DNA of 64,000 nt from Heterocephalus glaber (GCF_000247695.1 NW_004624747.1:27623408-27687407), one strand, 5' to 3'; positions 1 to 12,812 are shown, counted from the stretch's first letter. Notes: generated from the letters alone by a model not told the origin. A program made the numbers and translations.

Positions 1-549
1 TCATGCACTGGTCATCTTGGCCGCTGGTTCCGTGCAGCTCCCGTGGAGCAGATTCAAGGACTGCCCTTGTGTTCACTGAACAAGTGCCTGCAGCGGTCAC
101 TTCCACTATGTGCTATAAGTGCCAGGGCTGCCAGCCGCCAGCCTCGAGCCTGTGCCTGGACACCACCACCTGCCCAACCCTGTCAGCAGTGCCTTTCCAT
201 GTCCACACAGTAGCCCACCCTCTGCCTTCGCTCTCCTCACGGCGCAGATACCCTGACATTCACTGTGAGCTCATCTCAGAGACATGGAGGCCCTGCTTAT
301 CAGTAGGTTTCTGAAACCTTTATCTCTAGTTGCTTAAACTGAAGAAAATTGACCCATCAGCAGGCGCTGGGCATGATTTAGGATTCTGAAAGTGCCCTCA
401 CTACTCAGGCTTCCAAGGAAAGGCGTTGCGGCCTGGGTCAGGGGCAGGAGCGGCAGCTTCGGCTGTTCCCCTCCTCCCGTCTCTGTGTCCAGTGAAAGGC
501 AGACGTGCTCCTGTGTGGTAACATGTATGTTTGATGTCTGATCCTACAG
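1..549 (+). other. SFSWAP intron, 3' end only
   Basis: This is non-coding sequence ending in an acceptor (…atcctacag at 541-549). No repeat or exon is recognised in it. The open frame at 3-314 has no family resemblance and no splice context that I trust. Confidence 0.7.
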
Positions 550-721
550 CCTGTGTCTGCACCAGAAGAGGCCCCCTCAGACGCTGCTCCGGAGAAGCCA
601 AGTGATGCTGGGGAGGACACTGTGCCTGAGGATGCCGCTGAGGCAGGGGGCAGAGGTGGCCCCAGTGGGAAGAAGGATGCAGCGTCCAGTAAGGGTGTGG
701 TGGACGGGAAGCTGGTGAAAG
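550..721 (+). CDS. SFSWAP: SFSWAP coding exon (Ala/Glu/Pro-rich linker)
   Basis: Acceptor ag at 548-549 and donor gt at 722-723 bound a 172-bp exon. The frame starts at 550 and reads [20 protein letters not shown]..., ending ...KLVK plus one base (phase 1). This is a low-complexity linker rich in Ala, Glu, Asp and Pro, expected to be disordered, lying downstream of the second SURP domain in the full protein. The end KLVK joins to ASFAPISF in the next exon, as in the human protein. The upstream exon lies outside the window. Confidence 0.9.
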
Positions 722-2567
722 GTGAGGCGATGCACCCTTGCATGGGGCAGGCCGGGCTACAGCCCAGTTGGTAAAGCTGGTCCTGGCTGTGTTTATTCAG
801 CAGCCTGTTCTGAGCAGTTCTGTGGAAATGTTTATAAATCTTCACGTACGGTTCCATCCCTTGCAGACTTGTGCGGCTGTGTTTACGTGCAGACAGTGGC
901 ACGGGGAAGTTCACGTTCTTCCTAGTCAGGGGATCCCTTGAGCACCTCCAGCAGCCAGTGCTCACCCTCGCTGTCGCCCTCGCTTAGCCACCCTGCTCTG
1001 TCCCAGGGGTGTCTGTGTTGGGGGCTGCTGCAGGAAAGGCAGGGGACCAGACGGTTGTCTACTAGGAGGGAATGGGGCTGTGCAGAAAGGTGTCGAGACC
1101 TACAGGGAGCTGACACAGGGCTTGGGTGCTTAGTGACCTGGGCACAGTGTGCGAAAGTGTGTGTACACGGCACATAGGGGGCCTGTCAGAGGGTGTTGGT
1201 GGCACAAGGACCTGGGAGGGAGCTGTAGCAGGAGAGAAGTGAACGGGCGACAGCGCCTGCCTTCAGAGGGGCCTTTGTGGGGGGAACCAAGCTGTCACTG
1301 GCAGTCACTATCCACAATGCTTCCTGAGCACACGCATTCATCTCCTGCCCTTCCTGGCTCTCAGTGATGCAAACAAAGGCACAGACTGAGTAGGGGGCGG
1401 CAGCAAGCACCACTGCAGAAATCAGGGCCAGGCCACTGTTTGGTCGGAACAGTTGGCCTGGGGCTTGGTTCACAGAAAGGGAAAGACAGCTTGGGATTCA
1501 GAGGCCTTGACCACAGGGAGCCACTGTCAGTGCAGAGGGTGTCAGGCAGGACATGCTGGGGACCACCCCAGAGGCAGCCCCCAGGAAGGCCATGCACACA
1601 GCACCCCTGCCAGCTCGTCCTGTGACCCAGCAGGGGAAGTGCACTCCGGGTCCCTGTGCGTCCTGAGCCCAAGGTTTGATCGACACACGAGGAATCTCTG
1701 AAGCGCATCTGGAGGGACGGGAAGGTTGTTCTCATCAGTAATCTCTGTTCTCGTAATTAAAAGTGTTGTGAAACTAGCCCAATTGATGACTCCTCTGCAG
1801 AAGACTGCTTAGAAGTAAACTGCAAGCTTAAAACACAAGGAAAACACTGAAATCAGATTGGATGAGAGACAGCCTCAGTTTCCCAGAAATTTCACAAGAA
1901 AAGGACAGGTGTGGAAGAAGAGACATCCAGGCAGAATAGTGGCAGGCTGTCCTCCCAGGGGCAGGAAGACGGCCAGCGCGTCCACTCGCTGTCGCAGGGG
2001 TTGTTGGGGGGAAGCTTTGTGATGAAGACCTCTCTGGAGTGTGGAGTGAGTGTTGCCAGTGCTGGAGCAGGGAGCTTAGGCGTGCCAGCACTCTGAAACC
2101 ATGGCCACAGAGCCACGGACAAGGAAGGCCTGCGTATCAGAGATTAGTAAATGCTCCTGGCATGGTGCTGCATGCCTGTAACCCAGCCACACGGTAAGAG
2201 GTTGAGACAAGAGGATCACTTGGGCAACTCGACAAAGGGCTGGGGGAGACTTTACTCAAAGGCATGCACCGAACTCCGGAACCCAGGGAGGGGCTGGGTG
2301 AGGTAGCTCAGTGGTAGAGAGTGTGTTCATCATCCCCAAGGCCCTTCGCGATCCCAGCACCAAACAGGAGGGAAAGGAGAGAGAGAGCCCAGGAGGAAAC
2401 TGAGGTGCGGGAAATGGGGGGGAACCAGTAAAAAATCTAAGCAGAAATTCATGAGGAAATAATAAGACCAGGAAATGCCCAGTCACCAGGCATGTTCAGT
2501 AAAAAGCAAGTCCAGAGATACAAATGAGCGAGAAAAACTACATGTTTTTTTAAAAGTACACGGAGAT

Positions 2568-2569
2568 TT

Positions 2570-2601
<32 letters not shown>
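2568..2601. repeat. (TA)n(CA)n microsatellite
   Basis: An alternating TA tract passes directly into a CA tract, about 34 bp in all. It is a compound dinucleotide repeat within an SFSWAP intron and probably polymorphic. Confidence 0.9.
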
Positions 2602-3039
2602 CGTAAATCTGACTGCCTTTGAAGACCAGTGGGAAACACAGAAAATGTGAATGCTGAGATTGGCCCAAGAAGAGATAAGAAGCACGGTGATCTGTGGGCC
2701 TAGAGCAGAGCAGAGCAGAGACCGGCCAGGTGAGGGTTGGCTAATTTGCCTCAAGACAGAGCGCCCTCAATACTGCCACGTGGAGCAGGAGGGACGGGCT
2801 TGGGGCTCAGCCTGGCAGGCTGCAGACCATGGCCACGTGCAGCAGCGATGCTGAGCTGTTACCTGGGAGAGTAGTTACGGCCCTCGTCCCAGGAGCCCCG
2901 GCCTGGTTCCACACCCATCTGCTGTCACAGTTACCACGTTAGCAGATGGAGACCACTGAGCATCCTCGTCTCTGGAAATCTCCGTGAAGAAATTTCTTCA
3001 GAATAGTAATGAAGCTGGAAAAACAGGCTTTGCCCTTTG

Positions 3040-3420
3040 ATCAAAAATGAAATAAGACATCACACAACTCCAAATGAATTCAGTATTTTAATGTTAAAAA
3101 AAGAACCATAAAAATAGAAGGAAATAAAGGTAATTTTTTTTATAATCTGGGAATTGAAAAGGACTCCCTAAGAATTGAAGTCAGTCATAAGGAGAGATAA
3201 ATCTGTTAGAAGCAGGGCCTAAATAAAGTTAAGTGGCAGATGTCTCTTGGGAAGAATTGCTGACATTCTAGAAGAGAAAGGTTAATGCCCTCGCTGTAGC
3301 AGGGGCTCTTATAAATCAGTAAGGGATGTTGATCGCCACAGGAGAAAAGTAGACAGAGGACAGAAAAAGATGGTTCAGAAAAGAAGAAAAATACCCAGTA
3401 AATACCTCTTTTAATGTATC
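3040..3420 (+). mobile_element. Ancient LINE-1 fragment (3' end of ORF2 region)
   Basis: The run from ataaaaatagaaggaaa (near 3109) through ataatctgggaattgaaaag (near 3141) to ctcttataaatcagtaag (near 3308) and the later gttcagaaaagaagaaa stretch follows the order of landmarks in the 3' part of mammalian L1 ORF2, with many substitutions and indels. No open frame survives. It is an old, inactive copy in sense orientation to SFSWAP. Confidence 0.7.
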
Positions 3421-3435
3421 CTTTTGAAAACAAGT

Positions 3436-3530
3436 ACTCAGGCAGGGGTGGTGGCACATGTGTTCCAGCCCGGAAGTCAAGGTGGCCCGGGCAGCACAGC
3501 CAGAGCCCGGCTCAGACAGTGCTCAGCATG
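3436..3530 (+). mobile_element. Degenerate B1-like SINE fragment
   Basis: A 'ggcaggggtggtggcacatg' head followed by a diverged B1-type body (near 3440-3525). It abuts the L1 fragment. Confidence 0.5.
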
Positions 3531-3804
3531 CAGAGACCGAGCCACAGCTGCAGCATCCATGCTAAGAAGTGTCGCTTTTTCACATGGTAGCATTTCTACC
3601 CTGTTCACAAGGAAAGATGTTGCTACAAAGTGTTACAGCGGTTGTGACACCAAGGCATGGTCCAGTTGTGCATATGCACATGCACACTTGCACAGCTAGA
3701 GAACACCCACTGAGGGTGTTCAGGTGATTTTGTTTCCGGACTTGAAGTTGAAGTTCTGCTTTGTTCGTTCATATTTCCGTAGCCTCCCCTTGAGAGTGTG
3801 TTGC

Positions 3805-3897
3805 TTTTTTTTTTTTTTTTTTTGTACCGGGAATCGAACTTGGGACCTTGCACTTTTGAGGCAGGCGGCAGAACCACTGAGCTAAATCCCCAGCCCT
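3805..3897 (-). mobile_element. Young ID-like SINE with target-site duplication
   Basis: Oligo-T, then the reverse complement of the GGTACC-type 3' end, the B box and the A box (…gagctaaatccccagccc). The 15-bp sequence gagtgtgttgctttt occurs before (3794-3808) and after (3899-3913) the element, which is a clean target-site duplication and implies a fairly recent insertion. Confidence 0.9.
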
Positions 3898-4424
3898 GGA
3901 GTGTGTTGCTTTTGAAGTTAGGGATTAACAGTAGGCATTGCCTCAGAAGTAGAAGCCTATTTTATGTGGAAGGTGGAGGATTTGCTTGGGGCTCACAGCA
4001 ACTCATGTTAGCCTGCCCCAGGCCAGGGGCTTGGGAGAGGGTGGGCAGCCGCCGGAGGGGCACTGGAGCCAGCCAGAAAAGCAGAGCTCTCGGCAGAAGG
4101 AGTGCAGGTGATGGGACCTTGGTCTCTTCAGGAGGAAGGACACTTGGGTCCATCTGTAATTCAGTGGAAAACCCTTTGGCAATGGCTGTCCGAAGGGCCC
4201 CCCATATGATCTGCAGAGAGCATCTGTCGCATGGGAGTCTGTCCTGTCATCGGTGAGCAAGGGAGCCAGGACGAGGCTGCGGTCAGCCATATCCTGCCTC
4301 AGCTCACTCCACCATGGAGTGAGTCCCTCAGCCACGTGCTAGGCCTGTGCAATGTGGGGTAAGGCCCTGTGTGCCCCATACTGGCAGGATGCACTCCGGG
4401 GTGTTCATTTCAACATTATACTTG

Positions 4425-4498
4425 TGGTACGAGGGATCAAACTCAGGACCTTGCGCTTGCAAAACAGGTGTGGTGCCACTGAGCTAAATCCCTGGCCC
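4425..4498 (-). mobile_element. ID-like SINE, minus orientation
   Basis: Reverse-complement ID head and body ending in gagctaaatccctggccc. The flanks aacattatacttg (from 4412) and aacattgtacttg (from 4499) form a near-perfect target-site duplication. Confidence 0.85.
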
Positions 4499-5988
4499 AA
4501 CATTGTACTTGTTGATTGCTGTCTTCTCTATTGTGAGGGAAGAGATGCTGTGTGTTTTTAAAACATTCTGCATATATCTTAGTCTAGCACATTGAGTGAT
4601 TTCATTAATGTTTTATGTGAAGTTTTCTGTCCTTTTAAAATGTTCCTTGACCCTTCGTTTATTAAAAAGACTGTGTTGCAATGGCAGCGATGGGTTCATT
4701 TTGTTAAACTTTGCTTAGCATGGAAAACATCGTACATGTACGAAAACAGTGTGTAATGCAGTAACTGCTTCCCTACATAGGGCTCTGTGCAGCAGGCGTC
4801 CTCACAGAGCTCACTCGGCTCTGTGCAGCCCCGTGGGCTCCAGTTCCTGGGAACGTGGATGGCACTGCGTGGGCAGAGTGCATGGCCACCCGCTCTTCTC
4901 CAGGAACCGCTGGCCCTGATTGCTTGTCTGTGACAGGTGCCTGTGTGTCACAGATCTGGGCTGGCTTGGGCTTGGCCTTTATTTCATACCATATGTGGAT
5001 CAGGAGGCAGCAGGTGACCCCTGCACTGAGGCTGAGAGCCCTGCAGTGGAGCTGTCCAGCAACTCTCCACCCTCCCAGGCCGTGCCTCTACTTCCCACAG
5101 TCACTCCCTTCCGAGAGCCACTGGCTGCAGTGCACTGGAAATTTCCGGATCGTGGCTTACTTAAATACCCTGCATATGTCATAGCTCAGTGGTGTTTTAA
5201 GTAGAAAGCATCTGACTGCACCCAGTTAGCTGTTATTAGAGCCGTTGGCAGTGTCTGAAAGAACGGATTCAGGGCTTGCTGGGGGTGGGGCTGGGAAGAT
5301 GTTCCCCTTTGGGCCCTTTATCATTCTCTTAGGTTTTCCAAGTATCCTATGGCAAATAAATTGTGCCGCCCAAATTCTTATGCCAGTCTTAGTTTTCCTG
5401 TAGTCATGGGGCCTGGTCTAACGTGACACCTGTCGTGAAGTGGGCACCTAGCAAAATGTCACCAGTGGAGGAGAGGGCTCTGTCACTCGTGCTGTGTAAA
5501 AATAGGCTGCTTCATTAAGTCGGGACTTTGTAAAGACACCCTTTTAGAGCGGAGTTGCACCATATGCCTGTTATGCAAATTCAGTTACATGGTGAGCCAT
5601 GAGCTTTTTAAAAAAGGAAAATGACATGAATTGACTGTCTGAGGTAGCAGGTAACCCCCTCTGGCGCTCAGCATGTGTCCCTGCTACGGCCCATGGTGAC
5701 ACTGTGGCCACACGGGCCATCTTGTCTAGGGTCGACCGCAGCTGTAGTGCGAGCCCTGTGCTGAGTGTGCTCCAGGGCTCACCCAGCCTGGCCGCAGGCA
5801 GAGGACATCTCAGCAGGGCCTTGGGACACTGCAGGTGCCCTCCTGCCACAGAGCCCCATATACGGTGCGGCTCCTCTGCAGATGCCGCCTGCACCGCCAC
5901 GCTCACCCTAGGGGTAGGGCCTGTGACAGTTCTGCTCTGTGCTCTGGTTCCCTAAAAATGTATCACACTTCTCACCTTTTCTCAATAG

Positions 5989-6219
5989 CTTCATTTGCTC
6001 CAATAAGCTTTGCCATCAAGGCAAAAGAAAATGATCTACTTCCCCTGGAAAAAAACCGAGTTAAGCTAGATGATGACAGTGATGATGATGAAGAAAGCAA
6101 AGAAGGCCAAGAAAGTTCTAGTAGTGCTGCCAACACTAGCCCAGCTGCGGCCCCGCCCTGTGTAGTTGTCGAGGAAAAGAAGCCCCAACTTACCCAGGAG
6201 GAGCTAGAAGCAAAGCAAG
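5989..6219 (+). CDS. SFSWAP: SFSWAP coding exon (acidic/serine region)
   Basis: A 231-bp exon between ctcaatag and a gt donor at 6220. It enters in phase 1 (completing Ala) and leaves in phase 1. The product begins [20 protein letters not shown] and contains the acidic run [17 protein letters not shown], a Ser/Ala/Pro-rich stretch, then [19 protein letters not shown]. The sequence matches mammalian SFSWAP very closely. The acidic Ser cluster has a casein-kinase-2-like composition; modification is inference only. Confidence 0.96.
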
Positions 6220-7175
6220 GTTTGTCGCTAGCTTTTAAAGTTCTCAAAAGAAAGAAAAGATGTAAATATGAGATCTGGCTGCTAAACCGGAAATTCTGAG
6301 CCTGCGCTTAGCCATGTGGGCATTGTGTGCATGTCTGAACTGTGAGCCGTCCTCCTCGTGAGCACAGCCGCAGTGCCCCTGCCAATCTGTCTGGTAGACG
6401 TCAGCTCTCATGGAGGCCTCCGAGTTTTGACACGGCCCCAGGGCAAGGCTCAGCCTGCACTCCCAGCTCCGGTCCGCACCACCTTGGGAGATGCCCTTCC
6501 ATGCCCTTCTGGGGAGACTGTCTCTCAGCAGAACCATCAGCCCTTGACAATATGTGTGGGGAAGTTCTCAGCTTGCCTCGTCTTCCTGGGTTGCAGCGTG
6601 GTGCTGCTCCCAGATAAATGATATCCTGCATTCAAGGAGTTAATCACAGCTGTATTTGCGGGGTTTATCTATCCTGGTTTCTTGCATTGCTTTTTCTGTG
6701 TACACACAGACAGATCAAGCAACACTTAGGAGAGGGAACTCCAGCCCCCGTGCTTCCTGTCTAGCACCGACAGTGCCCGTGCCCGTGACCTGGCCCGTGC
6801 CCAAACCTGCACTCCCTGAGTGTCTGCTCCAAGCCTTCCAGTCCTTGGGATGAGACGCTTCTAGTAGAGCCGTTGCCCGCCATGAGTGTTCGGGGGGTGG
6901 TTCATTGGGGTGCTCCCAGGTGAGCCCTTCTCCCAGCCTCCACTCGTGTGGGGCCCTGGCAGCCTGCTCACTTTGAAAGCCAGCACCCTGCCCCGCCTGA
7001 AAGGCACCCTCATAAGCTCTTCCTCTCAGGAAGTGTTTGTCTGCCCAGCTTGCTCTTTGTGTCGTGTTCCTCTCTGAATAACTGCGTGTGTGGTGGCCAG
7101 TTGATGCTAGGAAAGTGAGATGGAAGAATGAACACATTTGCTCCTTGCTCCACTTCTTTCTCATTGCTCCCTTAG
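6220..7175 (+). other. SFSWAP intron (0.96 kb)
   Basis: No repeat or RNA gene is recognised. It ends in a pyrimidine-rich tract and cttag acceptor at 7171-7175. Confidence 0.7.
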
Positions 7176-7366
7176 CAAAGCAGAAGCTGGAGGACCGCCT
7201 CGCAGCTGCTGCCCGGGAGAAGCTTGCCCAGGCGTCCAAGGAATCAAAGGAAAAACAGCTCCAGGCAGAACGTAAAAGAAAAGCGGCTTTATTTTTACAA
7301 ACCTTGAAAAATCCTCTGCCCGAAACCGAAGTTGGAAAACTTGAGGAGAGCCCTTTCAGTGTAGAG
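7176..7366 (+). CDS. SFSWAP: SFSWAP coding exon (charged helical segment)
   Basis: A 191-bp exon entering in phase 1 and leaving in phase 0 at a GAG|gtacgt donor. It reads [19 protein letters not shown], then [19 protein letters not shown], then [11 protein letters not shown] and a stretch ending EESPFSVE. The Glu/Lys/Arg/Ala-rich first half looks like a long charged helix. The match to mammalian SFSWAP is essentially continuous, so the borders are secure. Confidence 0.96.
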
Positions 7367-8364
7367 GTACGTTGAAGGACGGCCATGTCATCATCGTCAC
7401 TGGGGGTACAGTGGCCAGAAACATGTGAGCTGGACTCCCCCACAAAGACCCTCTGGGCTGACAAGGCTTGGCAGCCCAGCTCCTCTCCTGCCTGGGACAC
7501 AGGCATTGCCGTGAGTCTGCTGGTGGCCCCTGTGGGCCCCCAGCGCACAGATACACAGGTACTGGCTGCAGGGGTCAGCCAGGAAGTGGTCAGGAGGGCG
7601 TGGCTATGGCACAGCTCAGCAGGGGCAGGCATAGTGCTGAGCTCAGGTGAAGGTCCCAAGGTGAAGGTGCCTGGGCCAGGATGGCACTGAATTCAAAGGA
7701 GAAGGAAGACTTGGACCCCGTGGAGCTGGGGCTGAGCGCTGGATCAGCCGCCTAGCATGCGTACGGCGGCCCTGGGCTCACCCACAGCTCTGCAGAGACA
7801 GAGGCCGAGAGGAGCACTAGGGAGTGTGGCCGGGCTTGCCTCAAGTGGGCATTGTCACTTGGTGCCTGACAAGGCTGCATGCCTGGTCTCAGCAAAGGAC
7901 CCAGAGCACCTGGGACATGGAGTCTCAGTGCACCTGCGGTAGGTCACATTTTTAAATGCTTCTGTGGCTTTGGGGCATTAGGGGTTTTTTGTACTGAAGG
8001 TTTACCTGGGGCCTTCCACACGCTAGAAGCATGGCCTCTTGTACTGCACCACACCCCAGCCCTGAATCTCTTGAGATTTTCTTTTCGGTTCTTCATAGCA
8101 GCCCTTTCTTGATTCTGTTTGTGGGTCAAGCACACATCAGGACTACATGGGGACTGTGTGGGGAGTGCAGGGATGTCTTGGAGCCATCATATTTCTCGAG
8201 TGAGGACTGCAGCATGCAGAACGGCACCTCTGACCGTGCCTGTGGCATGCCCACTGCAGGGCCACAAGCAGCAGCCAGGAGCTATGCTGGGATGTTTCTC
8301 GGGAGCATCAGAAATGCTCACCAAAAACCTTTCCCAACCCAGCATCTCTCACTTAAGAAAGGTA

Positions 8365-8450
8365 GGGGCCGGGGATTTAGCTTGGTGGCACTGCGCCTGC
8401 CTTGAAAGCACAAGGTCCTGAAGTTCAATCCCTGGTACAAAAAAAAAAAG
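8365..8450 (+). mobile_element. ID-like SINE
   Basis: ggggccggggatttagct head with A-box-like core, gttcaatccctggtac B-box region and oligo-A tail. Confidence 0.88.
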
Positions 8451-9134
8451 TAGAGACTCTAGGAATTTTACTTTTCAAAAAGTCTCACCCTTTTGAAAGG
8501 GCAGTGGTGACCTGAGTGTCCCTGGCCAGCAGCGCCTACCCTATGTGAGCACTGCTCACACACTCGCTGGCCTTCTCTGAACCGTCCACAGGTCACTGCA
8601 GACACAGTGACAGCTGTCCTAATCACTGCCTGTGTCCCCCAGTGGAGAGCTATCTCTGGGGAATGCTGTGCCTGCACCATAGAGCATCCCTCAGCCCACG
8701 GCCACGCTTCCAGGTGTCCCCAGTGTCTTGTGGCTGGTTTTTCCCCATAGCCCAGAACAGGCCTGTACCTTCTTTGCCCTTGGATTGCATTGCCATCTCT
8801 AAGCTCATTGTTCCAAGAGAATTCTGTGTGCAGTCACTTGGCTACTTCTTATTTTCCTGTGGAAGGCAGTACGGCATTCTGAGTTCAAGGTTGAGCCTTC
8901 TGCAGGAGGCTGAGTCCCTTTCTTGGGCCAGGAGTCTGTCTGAAATCCCATGGAGCGGGGAAGGCCAGATGCCACTTGCTGTCCGCTCTGCGCGTCCTGC
9001 ATCGCAATGCCCTCCCAGTCCTGGTGCTGCCCTTGCCCTGGCAGCTCTGATGGACGCAGGAAGGGCTGTGCTCCACCTTGGCGCTGAGGTTTCTGGAGCA
9101 AAATGTGCAGAAGTTGCAACTGCACCAGAAATGC

Positions 9135-9224
9135 TTTTTTTTTTTTTTTTTTGGTACCCGGGATCGAACTCGGGTCCTTGGCTTGCGAGGCAGGCAGCGG
9201 AACCACTGAGCTAAATGCCCAACC
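9135..9224 (-). mobile_element. Young ID-like SINE with 13-bp target-site duplication
   Basis: Reverse-complement element beginning in oligo-T then ggtacccgggatcgaact. cagaaatgctttt is found at 9126-9138 and again at 9225-9237. Confidence 0.9.
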
Positions 9225-9289
9225 CAGAAATGCTTTTGACACAGTGAAGGGAGAAGCAGAATGTGAAACATTACTGCTTTGCTTTGGTT

Positions 9290-9480
9290 TTGCTTTTGGT
9301 TTTTGCACTACTGGGATTGAGCCCTGGGCCCCACACTGAGGCACATCCCCAGCCCTTTTCATTTTTTATTTTGAAACAGGTTCTTGCTAAGTGGCTAAGT
9401 TGCCCAGGCTGGGCAGGAACTTGTGGTCCTCCTGGCTCAGCCTCCTGGAGGATTACAGACGAGCTCTGCCACACCCAGCT
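9290..9480 (-). mobile_element. B1+ID composite SINE, minus orientation
   Basis: Reverse-complement ID part (…cactactgggattgagccc…cacatccccagccc) is followed by a reverse-complement B1 part (…gttgcccaggctgggcagga…cacacccagct). The adjacent order suggests one composite element. Confidence 0.7.
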
Positions 9481-9495
9481 AAAATACCTCTGCCT

Positions 9496-9582
9496 GGGCC
9501 GGGGCTTTAGCTCAGTGGTTCTGCTGCCTGCCTCACAAGCGCAAGGTCCTGAGTTCAATCCCTGGTACCAAAAAAAAAAAAA
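9496..9582 (+). mobile_element. ID-like SINE
   Basis: gggccggggctttagctcag head, gagttcaatccctggtacc, then oligo-A. The flanks both contain aaaatacctctgcc (9482-9495 and from about 9596), so this copy has its own target-site duplication of about 14 bp. Confidence 0.9.
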
Positions 9583-11652
9583 TTCCAAAAACATAAAATA
9601 CCTCTGCCTTCTGGTTGTAGCTGTAAAACTAATGCATATAGTCAGGAGGGGAGAAGCTTTGGGAAAGCAAGGATCTGTTGCAGCAGCAGGGCTGTGCGGG
9701 TATTTTAATGCCCTTTGTGTTTCCCTGTCATCTGTGCACAGAGTGAAAGATTTCGCTGGGAAGTTCTGCAGGCAGGGACGCCGTAACCAGTCACACACGA
9801 CTGTGTCTGCGTGCTCAGCCCACAGTGTCCCAGCCTGCGGGACTCACAGCTGCCAGGCTCTTTCCCACAAGCATAGGGCCAGCCAACACCTTCTCTGCCT
9901 GCTTCCCAGCCTGGGTTTGTCTGTACCCCCTGGAAATAAGCGTTTAAATCTTTGGGATGTTCTCCTCGGACGTGTGTGTGCATACATACAGATTAAAGCT
10001 GCTCTCAACAAAAATGTGATGGTAGCAGATGGTGACGCATGTCTTTAATTGCTCTGAGACAGAACTACTGTAGCTAAATTGGAATTGTCATAGGTGAGTG
10101 TCAGACTTCAAAGTACTGTTACCCCAAGAAGCTCCTGGGGACGGGCTGCCCGGATAGCCTTGCCGTTCTGATGGGCACTGTCTCATCGGTGCTGGCACAT
10201 TTGGCCCAACTGCACAGACATCAAATTCTCATTCCAGAGGGTGCAAGACAGGGCGGGCGCTGCCTCGGGCCTGGGAGAGCCCCAGAGCTGAGTGAGCAAG
10301 TGCCCCAGGCGGCAGGAGGCCTGTGCAGGACCTGCAGGCCTCGGTCTGCTCCTGTCTCAGAGTCCTGTGACAGCCACCATGCAGGCAGAGGCCTTGAGGA
10401 CAGGCACTGTCCTGCCTTCATCTGCTTTCGTAAGGGCAACGAGCGCATGTGTGTGACGTGAAAGGTTCAGATACCAGAGAAAGGTGCAGTGAAGAGGAAA
10501 GGTCTTCTTGCGTGCTCTTCAGTGGAAACAGTAGCGTTTTGTTTTGTTCTTATTACGGTAAGATACTCATCGCAGAGTTTGCCGTGTCCACATTTTCTGC
10601 AGCGCACAGTCAGTGCATTGAGCACATCCGCACGTGTGCACCATCTGTCCCCGGTAAGCTCCAGCTCCCCGCACCCCCTGCTTTCTGTCCTGAACGGGGC
10701 TGTCCTTTTGGATCTGACCTGTCTCTCTCAGCATAACCCCCACATTCCCTCTTTTGTGGTTTCTGTCGGAATCTCCTTCCTTTGCAAGGTTGCATACGCC
10801 TTGCTGTCTGCATGGACCACAGTTGGGTGGTGCTGTGCTCTGGAGGGGGGAGCCTGTTCCACACAGGAGAGAGAGCGAATGTGGTTTGGAGGGTTAAGGC
10901 AGTGCTTGGCCTGCTGCAGGCTTTCTGAAGGGTCTGTGGGACGGAGCTGCTGTGGCGCACTGTCCCCTGCTGTTGGGAGCAGCGCGGTTCGGGTTCCCCT
11001 CTGAGCAGTGCTCATCTGCCCTGGGTTTTGTCTTGTGTCTGGCTTCCACGGGGATCCCCAGGCAGAGCCCTGGTTGTGGAATTGCTTTTTAATTTGAGGC
11101 ACTGCCAGATGGGTCTGCAGAAGGATCTTAGCTCTGCTTCCCCGGGGTGGACACTGTCCATGGCGGCCCTCACCCACCTTCTTGCCAGTCTGCTGAGGAA
11201 CAGTGGGATCTGCTCTGACCCACACAGCATGACTAAGTGGTGATGAGGAATCCGCCACAGGTTCTCAGCGTTTGTGTCTCTGCCTCGTGCCTGCCGCCCA
11301 TCTTCTGCTCGCCTCCTCTGCACTGCATTTGCTGGTCTCAAGTTGGGGCACACAGAGACAAGCACTGGCCCCGTCCCCGTGTGCGTGTGCCAGCCCCATT
11401 GGTACCTGATCTGTTTCTGCACCTCGCCCTGCTCCACTCCATTGGTCTTTGGAAGAGGTGGTCACAGACTGATACTGAGGCGAGATTTTAAATGATGCCC
11501 TGGCGTGGAGAGATTTCAGGTGGGGGCCAGCACATGCGCAAAGAGTGTGCACGTGCCTGCCTCTGTACCATCCTCACCTTTGGTGAGCACCTGTGTGCTT
11601 AATTCAAAACGAGAAATCAGAAGCTTTGCCCCTTCTTTTTTTGAGAGAATGG

Positions 11653-11755
11653 TGAGACAGGGTCTCATTATGTAGTCTAGGTCAGCCTTGAACTCAAAAT
11701 CCTCCTGCCTCAGCCTCCCATGTCCTGGGATTATAAGGGTGTACCACGCCCAGCT
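11653..11755 (-). mobile_element. B1-like SINE
   Basis: gagacagggtctcattatgt through cctcctgcctcagcctccca to cacgcccagct, the reverse complement of a B1/7SL-derived consensus. Confidence 0.85.
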
Positions 11756-12812
11756 CTGGCCCTCTTCTGAGTTATTATGCAGTCATTTGCTACTAATAGC
11801 CCTTCAGGGCCTTTTGTAGATTCCAGTCATTCTTTTCAAGGTTTGGGTCCTGCTGAGTTTGTGAATCATATAAGAGTTGGAAAAGAAAATAGGAATAAAA
11901 GCTAGTATCGGCCGAGTCCCTGCAGGTCTCAGGTGCTGAGGCGGTTGAGGACATGAGAAGCTGCCTGTTGCGGGGGACCGTAGTGTGCAGTTAGCGTCAT
12001 AGGGGCGACTTCACACCACAGCCCCTAAGCGGGCTGCTGCTGGTCCCGAGGGCCTGGCCTCCCACAGATGGCAGGGAAGGCAGGTTTTGGAGCATCCTGC
12101 ACTCAGAGCAAGCGCGGCTTGTGTAAAGAGAGGAAGCCCAGGCTGAGATGCCCGGAGCAGCCAAGAGGACACCCGCATGATCCCTCCCTGCCCTCTGCGG
12201 CGTGCCCCACCCCCTGTTGGGGCGGCACCATGTCCTTGAGCCATGCTAAGCCACACAGGAGATGATGGTTGGTAGTTCAGGTGCGAGTTTGTTGTCAAGT
12301 ACACACTTCCTTGTAATAAAGGAACTGACTGATTTAACTTGCCATGCTGCTAAAGTGCTGGCAGTAGGTATCCTGACACCCTCATGAATCACTGCTTTTC
12401 TGGAGCTCCTCTGTGGTTTCTCCCAAACACTGCTTAACCCCAGCCCTACACCCAGCCATGGTTTGCTTTCTGTCTGCCGGAACGTTCAACTCATCTTGGA
12501 AGGGCGGCTGTGGTTCCCTGGGTCATGGTGCACAGCTGATGGCTTGGCCGTGGTGTGCAAGGGGTGTCAGCAGAGGCCCCGGAATCCTGACACTGCGTTG
12601 CTGACTGGGAAGGTGCACTCAGGAGGTGGCCACTCAGTTGCCCTCCAGGCTGTTCATACAGGAGCGGTTCACGTTAGCACACCTGGGAGTCTTCCGGTTA
12701 AGCCAGAGAAGCGGGCGTTTGTGTTGAGAATACTTTGTAATGCGCACTCTGCAGTGTTCAGGCCACCAGCCACACTAGCTGCTTAAGTTAATTAAAAGCA
12801 AAGAGCTCAGGA

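Larger units (their letters stand above)
722..5988 (+). other. SFSWAP intron (5.3 kb)
   Basis: The intron contains a TA/CA microsatellite near 2570-2600, an old ID-like fragment near 2296-2370, an ancient L1 fragment at 3040-3420, a B1-like fragment near 3436-3530, and two minus-strand ID-like SINEs (3805-3897, 4425-4498). About 4560-5988 shows no recognised feature apart from the closing acceptor (ctcaatag). Confidence 0.7.

Noticed and set aside
6715..7659. 314-codon minus-strand frame
   Set aside because: It is antisense to the SFSWAP exon at 7176-7366, and its apparent complexity comes from that coding sequence.
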